DNA from: Oryzobacter telluris
GTDB lineage: Bacteria; Actinomycetota; Actinomycetes; Actinomycetales; Dermatophilaceae
Reading direction: 5' to 3'
DNA: 64,000 nucleotides
Assembly (NCBI RefSeq): GCF_043099285.1
Contig: NZ_CP170723.1
Span: 930,001-994,000 of the forward strand
Under the pieces are notes generated by a model that saw only the letters and a program-made list of their open reading frames with translations, was not told the DNA's origin and did not search any database. This document shows, one piece after another, positions 7,669 to 16,030 of this stretch. Both the position numbers and the translations under genes were made by a program. Position 1 is the stretch's first letter; every line of letters begins with the position of its first letter.

Positions 7669-9225
7669 ATGTCAGCGACGCCACTGTCGTGGGACAGCCT
7701 TTCGGACCTCCCCGCCGAGATCGCTCTTCCTCGATACGAGCGACAGGACGTGACGCCGGGCATCGTGCACTTCGGTGTGGGCGGGTTCCATCGTGCTCAC
7801 CAGGCCATGTACCTCGACGACCTCATGAACCGGGGCGCCGCCCTCGACTACGGCATCGTCGGGGTGGGCACCCAACCCGCGGATCGCAGGATGCGAGACG
7901 CGCTCACCGGACAGGACTGCCTGTACTCCCTCGTGGTCAAGCATGCCGACGGGCGGCGCGACGTCCGCGTCATCGGATCCATCGTCGAGTACCTGTTCGC
8001 CCCGGATGACCCCGCGCGCGTTCTCTCCCGCTTGGTGCAGCCCGACACCAGAGTCGTGTCGCTCACGGTGACTGAAGGCGGGTACCACCTCAACCAGGTC
8101 ACGGGAGAGTTCGACGCATCGGATCACGCCTTGCAAGCGGACCTGACTGACCTCAGCACACCGCGAACACCCTTCGGCTTCATCGTGGAAGGGCTCCGAC
8201 GCAGGCGAGCCGCCGGAACCGCGCCGTTCACGCTCGTCTCGTGCGACAACCTGCAGGGCAACGGGGACATCCTGCGCAAGGCGGTCGTCGCGTTTGCCCA
8301 GATGTACGACGCGGACCTGGCGCTGTGGATCGCCTCGCAGGTCCCCTTCCCGAACTCCATGGTCGACCGCATCACCCCGGTGACGACGCCGGAGGACATC
8401 GCCGCACTGAAGGAGCTGGGCGTCGAGGATGCCTGGCCGGTGGTGTGCGAGCCCTTCATCCAATGGGTGGTGGAGGACGAATTCACCTGCGGTCGGCCCG
8501 AGCTGGAGCGCGTGGGCGTCCAGTTCGTCGATGACGTCACGCCCTTCGAGCTCATGAAGCTGCGCCTCCTGAACGTCTCCCACCAGGCGGTGTGCTACCT
8601 GGGCCGGCTGGCCGGGTACGAGTACGCGCACGAGGTGTTCCAGGATCCTCTCTTCGCCTCGTTCGCTCTTGGCTACATGGCGGCTGAGGGCACTCCGACC
8701 TTGTCCCCCGTGCCCGGGATCGATGTCGGTCTCTACCGCACGCAGCTCCTGGAACGGTTCTCCAACCCTCACGTGCGTGACACCCTCGAGCGGCTCTGCG
8801 CCGAGTCGTCGGACCGCATCCCCAAGTGGCTCGTGCCCGTCATCCACGTGAACCTTCAGCACGATCGGCCGATCGAGCGAGCCGCACTCGTCGTGGCGTC
8901 GTGGGCTCGCTACGCCGAGGGCACGGACGAGGCCGGAGCATGGATCAACGTGGTCGACCGCCGCAGGGACGAGGTCATGAAGGCGGCAGCCGCGCACGGG
9001 ACGGACCCACTCGCGTTCATCAGGAACGTCGACCTCTTCGGCGACCTGGCAGCCAACGAGCGCTTCGCGGCCGAGTACGCGTGGGCACTCTCCTCACTGC
9101 ACACGGCCGGGGCGCGCAACACCGTCGCGGCCCTCATGTCGCGATCCGACCCCGACGTCATCCGGGACCAGGACGCTCGTGCGGTACGAGGTGGACGGAA
9201 CGGGTCTCGACATGCGCACGGGTGA
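7669..9225 (+). CDS. Mannitol dehydrogenase family protein (polyol 2-dehydrogenase)
   Basis: 518 residues of the long-chain polyol-specific dehydrogenase family. The N-terminal nucleotide-binding domain starts at GIVHFGVGGFHRAHQAMY. The catalytic K-x4-N-x2-H set is present as KLRLLNVSH (near residue 300). By family the reaction is NAD-dependent oxidation of mannitol, arabinitol or sorbitol to the 2-ketose; which polyol cannot be told. Start ATG 7669 has GAAGGGGAAG upstream. The reading frame overlaps the kinase gene by up to 47 bases, and the last 25 or so residues, rich in Arg and Gly, look unlike the family tail. The true C-terminus may therefore be degenerate or extended. Confidence 0.9.
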   Translation: MSATPLSWDSLSDLPAEIALPRYERQDVTPGIVHFGVGGFHRAHQAMYLDDLMNRGAALDYGIVGVGTQPADRRMRDALTGQDCLYSLVVKHADGRRDVRVIGSIVEYLFAPDDPARVLSRLVQPDTRVVSLTVTEGGYHLNQVTGEFDASDHALQADLTDLSTPRTPFGFIVEGLRRRRAAGTAPFTLVSCDNLQGNGDILRKAVVAFAQMYDADLALWIASQVPFPNSMVDRITPVTTPEDIAALKELGVEDAWPVVCEPFIQWVVEDEFTCGRPELERVGVQFVDDVTPFELMKLRLLNVSHQAVCYLGRLAGYEYAHEVFQDPLFASFALGYMAAEGTPTLSPVPGIDVGLYRTQLLERFSNPHVRDTLERLCAESSDRIPKWLVPVIHVNLQHDRPIERAALVVASWARYAEGTDEAGAWINVVDRRRDEVMKAAAAHGTDPLAFIRNVDLFGDLAANERFAAEYAWALSSLHTAGARNTVAALMSRSDPDVIRDQDARAVRGGRNGSRHAHG

Positions 9226-9910
9226 GGCCAGCGGACCGCCCTACGTGGTCGAACAGGAAGATCGTGCGCCCGTGGAGCGGGCCTCAGCAGCCACACTGGC
9301 CGCCGAGATCAACGCCCGACGCGGCGAAGCCGGCGGACGGATCATCGCCGGATTCGCTGGTCCCCCGGGGTCCGGCAAGTCGACGCTGGCGGAGCAGGTC
9401 TGCGCCGAGCTGGGGGATCGGGCGGTGCTCATCCCACTCGACGGATGGCACCTCTCGGCGGCGCTCACCAAGGACATCGGGGCGTCCGAGCGAAGGGGCG
9501 CGCCGCACACGTTCGACGTCGCGGGGTTCCTGGTCCTGCTGCGACGCATCCGAGCCCAGAGCGACTTCGGGGAGGGTCCGACCATTTATGCACCCGAGTA
9601 CCGCCGTGACCTCGAAGAGCCGGTGGCGGGGGCGATCGCCGTCGACGTGGGCACGCCCATCGTCGTGGTGGAAGGCAACTACCTCCTCCTGGACTGCCCC
9701 GCCTGGCGCGACATCCACCCCCTACTGGACCTCTCCTACTACGTGCAGCTCGACACCGAGGAGCGCCAACAGAGGCTGCTCCGACGTCATGTGGAGTTCG
9801 GGAAGTCGTCAGCCGAGGCGGCTCGATGGGTCCAGACGAGCGACGAGCGCAACGCGCGGTTGATCGAGCAAAAGCTCCTGCAGCCCACCCGTTTCGTTCA
9901 CGCCCCCTGA
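9179..9910 (+). CDS. PRK-like sugar or nucleoside kinase
   Basis: 243 residues from GTG 9179, or 232 from ATG 9212, which reduces the overlap with the dehydrogenase. A Walker A motif GFAGPPGSGKST lies near residue 60, followed by IPLDGWHLS, HTFDVAGFL, IYAPEYRRDLEEP and VVVEGNYLLL. This pattern belongs to the phosphoribulokinase/uridine-kinase-like family annotated as nucleoside/nucleotide kinase. Relatives in sugar operons (FrcK type) are credited with ketose phosphorylation. In this cluster the simplest reading is that it phosphorylates the ketose made by the dehydrogenase. That is inference from position. Confidence 0.82.
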   Translation: MRYEVDGTGLDMRTGEASGPPYVVEQEDRAPVERASAATLAAEINARRGEAGGRIIAGFAGPPGSGKSTLAEQVCAELGDRAVLIPLDGWHLSAALTKDIGASERRGAPHTFDVAGFLVLLRRIRAQSDFGEGPTIYAPEYRRDLEEPVAGAIAVDVGTPIVVVEGNYLLLDCPAWRDIHPLLDLSYYVQLDTEERQQRLLRRHVEFGKSSAEAARWVQTSDERNARLIEQKLLQPTRFVHAP

Positions 9911-9956
9911 CAGCCGATGGTCACGGGCGCCGCCCGGTGTGGTCCTCGGATGTGGG

Positions 9957-10970
9957 TCACGTCGGCGAGGCGCAGCCGCAGGACTCCCGGGCGATGAACG
10001 TGGTCTGCATCCGTACGGTGCGAGCCGGCACCTGCGGGTCGCTGAGGCGACTGAGGAGCAGCTCGATGGCCTGTGCGCCGATGGCCGACGTCGGCTGGGC
10101 CACTGCGGTCAACCGTGGGTGAAAGCTGTCTGCCCATTCGAAGTCGTCGAAGACGGCCAGGGCAAGGTCCTCGGGGATGGACACCCCGAGCAGGCGGCAC
10201 ACCTTCATCAGCTCGATGGTCGCCTGGTTGTTGCCACTCACGAGGGCCGTAGGAGCGTCAGCGGTGGACAGCACGGCATCCAGTTGACCGCGCAGCTCCC
10301 CGGTGTCCGTGGCAGGGATGACGGGCGCGTCGAGGGAGATTCCCGCTCTGCGAAGACCCAGATGGAAGCCCTCCATCCGCTCCTCGGTCGTCGTCAACCC
10401 GGGCATCGGGCTGATGAACCCAACTCTTCGGTGGCCGTGACCCGCCAGGTGCCCGACGAGCGACGCAGTCGCCTCCACGTTCTCCGAACCGACCTGGTCG
10501 AAGCTCAACGACGAGATCCGGTCGATGAGCACCACCGGGACCCCGTTGCTCGTGGCGTAGTTCAGAGCCGCTGACGGGTCAGCGGACGGAGCCAGGATGA
10601 CCCCACTGACACCACGACGCAGCAGGTCGGTCATCGCGCGAACCTCGTTCATCGGCTCGTCGTGCGTATCGGCCAACAGGAGGGAGTACCCCGCGAGCGA
10701 GGCCCGCCGGTCCATGGCCTGCACGACGGTCCCGAAGTACTGGTTGGACATCGCCGACATCGCGATGCCGATCGTCATCGCATCAGGCACCAGACCCGTC
10801 TGCCCGGGACCGACATAGCCAAGGCGAGCCATCGCTCGCCGTACCGCCTGTTCGGTCTCGGGGGCCACCGCCCGTGTCCTGTTCAGGACGTGCGACACCG
10901 TCGACTTCGACACACCGGCCGCTGTGGCAACCGATCCCATGGACGGGGAGATGCTCTTGGCTGGGCTCAC
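9957..10970 (-). CDS. LacI-family transcriptional repressor of the polyol cluster
   Basis: About 337 residues. The N-terminal helix-turn-helix and hinge are visible as GSVATAAGVSKSTVSHVLN. A periplasmic-binding-protein-like effector domain follows, with VGFISPMPG and ALAVFDDFEW. It is convergent with the polyol operon. I chose GTG 10970 because the frame's earlier codon at 11027 would place an operator-like palindrome (10998-11017) inside the coding sequence and adds a basic, non-conserved leader. Neither start has a clear Shine-Dalgarno, so a leaderless message is possible. It likely represses the operon and itself, relieved by the polyol or its product. Confidence 0.88.
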   Translation of the reverse strand: MSPAKSISPSMGSVATAAGVSKSTVSHVLNRTRAVAPETEQAVRRAMARLGYVGPGQTGLVPDAMTIGIAMSAMSNQYFGTVVQAMDRRASLAGYSLLLADTHDEPMNEVRAMTDLLRRGVSGVILAPSADPSAALNYATSNGVPVVLIDRISSLSFDQVGSENVEATASLVGHLAGHGHRRVGFISPMPGLTTTEERMEGFHLGLRRAGISLDAPVIPATDTGELRGQLDAVLSTADAPTALVSGNNQATIELMKVCRLLGVSIPEDLALAVFDDFEWADSFHPRLTAVAQPTSAIGAQAIELLLSRLSDPQVPARTVRMQTTFIARESCGCASPT

Positions 10971-10997
10971 GGGCCGATCATGCCGACGTGTCCGTCG

Positions 10998-11017
10998 TTG
11001 CGCAACAGGTTGCGGCC
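10998..11017. promoter_or_regulatory. Near copy of the polyol operator at the regulator gene
   Basis: TTGCGCAACAGGTTGCGGCC matches the operator at 4119-4138 at 16 of 19 positions, including both half-site cores. It lies 28 bases upstream of the proposed regulator start. This points to autoregulation. Confidence 0.6.
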
Positions 11018-11265
11018 GGGTGCTCATGACCCGCGAAGGGAGGTGGGGGCGGAATTGCAGCGCCGGAGTGGTCCGTGGGACGGCGCTCGTGCTCGATGGG
11101 TCCCCCTGAACGGCGAAACTTCGCTCGGTGAGCCTACGACGGCCCTCAGAATTTGCTCAGTGACGCGGAGGCGGCCGGACTCCTAGGATGCGGTTCGTGG
11201 GCATGCGCTGACCTCGCCGCGGGCGAATCGTCTCCGTGCTGACGGCTCACACGTCGGAGGCCTGA

Positions 11266-11967
11266 ATGAGTACCCGTCTGCTCCACATCATCGCCACCCC
11301 GCGGGGTCTGGCGTCGAACACCGGTCGGGTCTCCAGTGTGCTGCTCGAGGAGCTGCACGAACGGTACGAAGACCTCACCGTCAGCACCTTGGACCTGTTC
11401 GCCGCGGACCTGCCGGCCGTGGCCGGGGTGAACATCAAGTCGAAGTACGCCCTGATGACGGGGCAGCCTCTCGACGATGCCGCCCGCAGCTCCTGGGGCG
11501 AGATCGAGAGGACGATCGAGCAGTTCCTCGACGCAGACCTGTACCTGATGACGGTGCCGATGTGGAACTTCAGCATCCCGTATGCCCTGAAGTACTACAT
11601 CGACGCGATCGTCCAGCCCGGGTACCTGTTCGCCTACAACGAGCTCGGCCAACCGCACGGTCTGGTCCACGACCGGCGGATGGTCTGCGTGACCTCGCGG
11701 GGCGCCGACTACTCGCAGCCGCCCGCGGCAGCGCTGGACTTCGCTGAGCCCTACCTGCGGACCATCTTCGGGTTCGTGGGCATCACCGACATCCACTTCT
11801 TCAACGTGCAGCCGATGGACATCTCGCAGGACTCCCGGCGAGAGGCATTCCGCTCCGCGATCAATGAGGTCCGTTCGTGGGTCGCCAACGGGGCCTGGGA
11901 CGGCACGCCGGAGGTCGCGACGGACGAGATCCCCGCGGACCTGAAGCCGCAGGTCATCCTCGACTGA
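11266..11967 (+). CDS. azoR: FMN-dependent NADH:quinone oxidoreductase / azoreductase
   Basis: 233 residues with a flavodoxin-like fold. The opening LLHIIATPRGLASNTGR is the FMN phosphate loop region. MTVPMWNFSIPYALKYYID is the AzoR-type flavin/substrate segment, and VTSRGADY follows in the expected place. The family catalyses two-electron reduction of quinones and azo compounds with NADH, in the cytoplasm. The ATG at 11266 is preceded by GGAGG. It is monocistronic, and the 240-bp upstream gap is shared with the divergent LacI-type gene. Confidence 0.88.
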   Translation: MSTRLLHIIATPRGLASNTGRVSSVLLEELHERYEDLTVSTLDLFAADLPAVAGVNIKSKYALMTGQPLDDAARSSWGEIERTIEQFLDADLYLMTVPMWNFSIPYALKYYIDAIVQPGYLFAYNELGQPHGLVHDRRMVCVTSRGADYSQPPAAALDFAEPYLRTIFGFVGITDIHFFNVQPMDISQDSRREAFRSAINEVRSWVANGAWDGTPEVATDEIPADLKPQVILD

Positions 11968-12147
11968 GGCGGACCCTGGCCCGTCGCGGGGGTGGTTCGC
12001 GGCCCGCATGTGCACCTACGGCCGACAGAGATCGGTGTCTGCCTTCACCCGACGTGGTCTTGCCGTGCGCTCACTGCCACCCGGCTGCTCCCTCGGTGAT
12101 CGGTCAGGTCGTCCGTTCATGCACGTGGGCGCGAGTACGACAGGAGC

Positions 12148-12184
12148 GACCTCGGCCCGCCGTAGCGAACGTCGGGCCGAGGTC
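12148..12184. repeat. Perfect 12-bp inverted repeat
   Basis: GACCTCGGCCCG and CGGGCCGAGGTC flank a 13-base loop. It lies 180 bases past azoR in otherwise non-coding-looking DNA. It could end the azoR transcript, but there is no T-run. Nothing else is visible in 11968-12412. Confidence 0.4.
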
Positions 12185-12412
12185 TGGACCGAGTCCTGAG
12201 CAGCGGGAGATCGGTCTGACTCGATCATCCAGAGGAAGCCACGACGACTGCGCAGCCTCTGGACGTCCTTTGGCCAGATGGTCATCACGCATGTCCGATC
12301 GGACACCCCTCCAACGGAACCCCACGAGGACCACATCTGCGGAACTGGCCTCACACCCACTGCATCCCGGGGGTGGTCGAGTCGTTGTGACGACTGCCCG
12401 GGTGGAGGTGCC

Positions 12413-12571
12413 CTACTCGGGGCGACGAAGAACGAGGACCGTGCCGTCCTCGAGGAGCTTGAGCCGGCGGACGTCGCCATCGGCTTGTCTGAGGGCTTCG
12501 GCCCACACCAGTGGGTCGGGTCGCCGGGACTGCACGACTGATGTGGTGGAGCGGCGGGGGCGAGGGGTCAC
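12413..12571 (-). CDS. Small hypothetical protein (52 aa)
   Basis: From GTG 12571 the frame reads 52 codons, with a protein-like second half: RRPDPLVWAEALRQADGDV, then RRLKLLEDGTVLVLRRPE. The frame is open upstream for about 28 more codons to a TGA near 12655, with no good ATG/GTG there. It lies 67 bases downstream of the frameshifted zinc-ribbon gene in the same direction, so it may be that gene's former operon partner. No Shine-Dalgarno is obvious. I do not recognise a named family. Confidence 0.45.
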   Translation of the reverse strand: MTPRPRRSTTSVVQSRRPDPLVWAEALRQADGDVRRLKLLEDGTVLVLRRPE

Positions 12572-12638
12572 CTGCTGAGGATGGCAGCAGCGCAGGTCGT
12601 CGTCACTCAGTGCGCGGGGGAGGGGGGCGTGGTCGGCC

Positions 12639-13020
12639 TCAAGGCCGACGGTAGCGGCGCATCAGGGACTCGAAGGCGTGGCCCATCGCTTCATCGATCT
12701 CGGGGAGGTCGCGGTCGTAGATGCGGCCCATGTCCAGACGCATCGACGGATCGAAGAGGACGACGGCGAACTCGCGCGGTGAGGTCGGCCGGTGCTCGAC
12801 GCGCACCTCCACGATCTGCTTCTCGACGATCGTGCGGGTCTGGGCGGCGGCGGTCTCGACGATGCGGTCGACGACCTCTACGGCGGCGGCCGGATGCCAG
12901 GGCGCGTCGTTGCTCCCAGGCTCGGTGTCGACAGGTCAACGAGCACCACTTGGGCACGCGGCCTCGGGCGGGCACCGGGGTGGTGCGGCCGCACCATCCG
13001 CACGCGACGTTCTGTCCTGG
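12639..13020 (-). pseudogene. Frameshifted zinc-ribbon protein gene
   Basis: Two adjacent frames together spell one protein. The first (from 13020) gives NVACGWCGRTTPVPARGR and then VPKWCSLTCRHRAWEQRR, with four Cys in two knuckles. The second, shifted by one base, gives AAVEVVDRIVETAAAQ, then DMGRIYDRDLPEIDEAMGH and FESLMRRYRRP before the stop at 12639. The switch lies near 12879-12897, in a GGC/GCC-rich run, and corresponds to +1 or -2 bases. I recall similar CxxC/WCSxxCRxRAWEQRR proteins as common actinobacterial hypotheticals of unknown function. No clear start codon is found before the first Cys pair. A sequencing error in the GC repeat is possible. Confidence 0.65.
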
Positions 13021-13090
13021 CAGGCGTGGGCGTCGCCTCGTCGGTGGCGCCGTGACTTGGTGGCGCGGTAGATCTCTAGCGAGTGGCCGA

Positions 13091-13120
13091 GGGCGGGCGG
13101 GGGCGGGCGGGGGCGGACGG
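13091..13120 (+). repeat. G-rich tandem repeat, G-quadruplex motif
   Basis: Two exact copies of GGGCGGGCGG and a third with one change. It contains well over four G-runs of three or more separated by single C bases, which fits the G-quadruplex consensus. It lies in the non-coding stretch before the epimerase gene; 13121-13450 shows no gene I can support. Confidence 0.6.
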
Positions 13121-13450
13121 TGGCGATGATGGCGGTGCGTCGGCCGCCGCTGCGACGCCACGTGCCGCGTGACAGCAACAGGACTCGGTGCTTCGCTGAC
13201 CGATCCGGCAAGTACTGGACACACACCCGTGAGCGATCTGCCCAAGCTGGCGCGCATGCTCGCTGTGGGGCCCCGGTGCCGCCGGTCCAGTTCAGGGGTG
13301 ATCGGCGGTGCTGTGGGTGAGGAGGCACGCAACTGTCGCGTTGAGGGCCGCCCCAAGGCCTTGGGCGATGACCCGGCAAGGTCCTTACGAGAGTGTGGCG
13401 GCAGGCCCGCGTCCCTGTCCGGTGCCACCGTACGGGCCCAGACTTCCGGC

Positions 13451-14503
13451 ATGAGAGTCCTCCTGACGGGTGCGGCCGGCTTCATCGGGACGGCGACCGC
13501 GGCCGAGTTGCACCGTGGTGGCGTCGACGTCGTCGCCGTCGACTTGCTGCTCCCCGAGGCCCACGGCGAGGCGACCCGTGCCGCCCCACCCGCATACGTG
13601 CACCTCCTCGACACCCGGGACGCCGGCCGGTGGGCCGACCTGTTCGACGGCGTGGACGTCGTCCTTCACCTCGCGGCGATGGTGGGGGCCGGGGTCACCG
13701 CCTCGGACCTCCCGCTCTACGCGGGGCACAACGACCTCGGCACGGCGGCTGTCCTGGCGGCGATGCACGAGAAGCGAGTCGGCCGGTTCGTGCAGGCGTC
13801 GTCGATGGTCGTGTACGGCGAGGGTCGGTACACCTGCCCCCGTCACGGGGAGCAGCAGCCCGGGCCCCGCACCCGCGAGCGCCTGGAGGCCGGCGAGTTC
13901 GACAACCCCTGCCCGCGCTGCGACGGGCCACTGGACTGGGCCCTCGTCGACGAGTCGGCCCCCCTGGACCCCCGCAGCTCGTACGCGGCGAGCAAGGTGG
14001 CGCAGGAGCACTACGCCGCGGCGTGGGCCAGGCAGTCGCCCGGTGCGGCGATCTCGCTGCGGTACCACAACGTCTACGGACCGGGGATGCCCCGGGACAC
14101 GCCCTACTCCGGGGTGGCGGCGATGTTCCGCTCCTCCCTCGAGCACGGCCAGCCCCCGGTGGTGTTCGAGGACGGCGGCCAGATGCGCGACTTCGTCCAC
14201 GTCGAGGACGTCGCCCGGGCCAACGTGGCGGCGGCCCTGGCCGTGGCCGAGCGACCCCCGGGGACTCACATGGCCTACAACGTGTGCTCCGGGCAGCCGA
14301 TCGGCATCGCGGAGGTGGCCCGGTCGATCGCCGTCGGGGCGGGCGTCGGCCTGGACCCCAGGGTCACGGGCCAGTACCGGATCGGCGACGTGCGCCATGT
14401 CGTCGCCTCACCGGCGCGGGCGCGCGCCGAGCTGGGGTTCACCGCGCTGGTGGGTCCCGCCGAGGGGCTGGCCCGGTTCGCCGGGGACCCGCTGCGTCCC
14501 TGA
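13451..14503 (+). CDS. NAD-dependent sugar-nucleotide epimerase (extended SDR)
   Basis: 350 residues. It begins MRVLLTGAAGFIGTATA (Rossmann TGxxGFIG) and has the catalytic YxxxK as SSYAASKVAQEHY with an upstream QASSMVVYGEG. Between them is an insertion holding TCPRHGEQQPGP and NPCPRCDGPLDW, a Cys-bearing loop of the kind seen in WbiB-type dTDP-L-rhamnose 4-epimerases. It likely makes or interconverts a nucleotide sugar for glycan assembly. The frame is open back to 13169, but protein-like sequence starts at 13451. It is convergent with the membrane enzyme at 14520-15905. The exact substrate is uncertain. Confidence 0.82.
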   Translation: MRVLLTGAAGFIGTATAAELHRGGVDVVAVDLLLPEAHGEATRAAPPAYVHLLDTRDAGRWADLFDGVDVVLHLAAMVGAGVTASDLPLYAGHNDLGTAAVLAAMHEKRVGRFVQASSMVVYGEGRYTCPRHGEQQPGPRTRERLEAGEFDNPCPRCDGPLDWALVDESAPLDPRSSYAASKVAQEHYAAAWARQSPGAAISLRYHNVYGPGMPRDTPYSGVAAMFRSSLEHGQPPVVFEDGGQMRDFVHVEDVARANVAAALAVAERPPGTHMAYNVCSGQPIGIAEVARSIAVGAGVGLDPRVTGQYRIGDVRHVVASPARARAELGFTALVGPAEGLARFAGDPLRP

Positions 14504-14519
14504 GTCGCAGCCCGCTTCA

Positions 14520-15905
14520 TCACCACCGGGTGCGGACGAGGTGCTGCAGGAGGATGGCGGCGACGGCCTGGGCGAGGAGTCCCCACCGTTGCCAGCGGGC
14601 CGGCAGCCAGACCACCCCCAGCAGGAGCCAGGGGAGGAACGGTAGCCAGATGCGCTCGACCTCCGCCTTGCTCATGAGGGACAGGTCGGCCACCAGCACC
14701 ATGCTCACTCCCGCCGCGACCAGCGCGGCCACCGGCTCCGGTGGCTTTCGTCGGGCGAGGTCCCTGAGCCGGGGGAGGCCGGCCCCCAGGGCGGCGGGGA
14801 GCATCGGGCCACCCACCAGGACCAGGGCTGCCAGGTTGCCGACGACCCAGTACCAGCCGGGTCGTGAGCTCGCCAGCCCGGCCCAGTACCGCTCGTGGAG
14901 AACGGGATACGCCTCCCACCAGGCAAAGCCGAGAGCAGCGAAGGTCAGGACCACTGCCAGGGCAGCAAGGGTCGCCAGCGACCCCGCCACGACCCGCGCG
15001 CGTGGCGACGCGGGTGAGGCCAGCAGGACGGCAAGGGCCAGCGCGCCGAGGAGGAGCAGCCCGTAGGACTCCATGACGCACCAGCCGAAGAGGAGCCCGG
15101 CGAGCACCCCGAGGGCGCGTCGACCGGCCGCGGTCCGTGCGCCGGTGGCGCTCGCGAGGGCCGCGGAGGCCCAGGCCGTGGTGGTGGCGAACACGGCGTC
15201 CGCGGACACGGCCATGAGGACGGCGGCGGGACCGACGACGAGGAACGGCAGCGCCCGCCTCGCCGCGTCGCGGGCACCCATGCGGTCCAGGGTGACCGCG
15301 ACACCCGCCGGCAGGGTCGCCGAGACCAGCACGACGACGAGCCCGGCGGCCTGCCAGCTGCCCAGCCCGATCCGGTCCAGACCGATGAACATGAGCACGG
15401 CCCCTGGCGGGTGACCCGCGAGGTGCACGGCCCAGTGGCGTGGGCTGTCGAGCGGGATCCGCGCCACGTACTCGCGCAGCATCGCGCCGACGTCGTCGAT
15501 GCCTCGCGCGCTCTCGAGGTACTCGGTGCCGTGGTCGAGGATCCGTCCCAGGCCCGACGGGCCGTCGACGAGGGCCAGCGCGACCATCCACACCACGGAG
15601 GCAGCCCACGAGAGCAGGAGCAGCCGACGCCAGGACAGCCGCCCCACTGCGGCACCGAGCCCCCGCCAACAGGTGAGAGCCAGGACGCCCAGCGCCACCG
15701 CGCTGTTCCATCCCACCCGAAACACCCAGTCCCCCAGGAGGGGAGGAGCGGAGCCGGCCTTGACGTCGACGCCGAGCAGCCGCGGCGCCACCATCGCGAG
15801 CACGACGACGACGGCTGCTGCGGCCAGGGAACGGCGAGCCCGTCGGCTCGCTCCCGACGACGGATCGGCCCCCGTGCGGGTCGGGTCCGTCGCGGTCTGC
15901 GGCAT
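14520..15905 (-). CDS. Polytopic membrane protein, possible GT-C glycosyltransferase
   Basis: 461 residues with about 10-11 predicted transmembrane segments. After the second segment there is a long non-membrane loop with an acidic cluster and WAVHLAGHPPGAVLMFIG; HxxGHPP loops of this sort occur in GT-C lipid-sugar glycosyltransferases. I cannot assign a numbered family. ATG 15905 is used; the frame extends to 16016, but that portion lacks protein character. It is divergent from the GT2 gene at 16031 across a 125-bp shared promoter region, so it probably acts in the same glycan or lipid pathway. Membrane location is certain; enzymatic role is inferred. Confidence 0.7.
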   Translation of the reverse strand: MPQTATDPTRTGADPSSGASRRARRSLAAAAVVVVLAMVAPRLLGVDVKAGSAPPLLGDWVFRVGWNSAVALGVLALTCWRGLGAAVGRLSWRRLLLLSWAASVVWMVALALVDGPSGLGRILDHGTEYLESARGIDDVGAMLREYVARIPLDSPRHWAVHLAGHPPGAVLMFIGLDRIGLGSWQAAGLVVVLVSATLPAGVAVTLDRMGARDAARRALPFLVVGPAAVLMAVSADAVFATTTAWASAALASATGARTAAGRRALGVLAGLLFGWCVMESYGLLLLGALALAVLLASPASPRARVVAGSLATLAALAVVLTFAALGFAWWEAYPVLHERYWAGLASSRPGWYWVVGNLAALVLVGGPMLPAALGAGLPRLRDLARRKPPEPVAALVAAGVSMVLVADLSLMSKAEVERIWLPFLPWLLLGVVWLPARWQRWGLLAQAVAAILLQHLVRTRW

Positions 15906-16030
15906 GGGCCAAGGATGCCGTGCGCGGCGGCGTAGATGGCGCCCGCGCCGGGTCCGCAAGGGACTCGTAAGGGCTCCGTAAGGCCGTGACCCCTGCCCCG
16001 GCACCCGGAGCCGCACCTAGCGTCGGCGGC

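Noticed and set aside
10971..11027. Longer N-terminus for the LacI-type regulator.
   Set aside because: It would place the operator-like repeat inside coding sequence, lacks a Shine-Dalgarno and adds only a basic leader.
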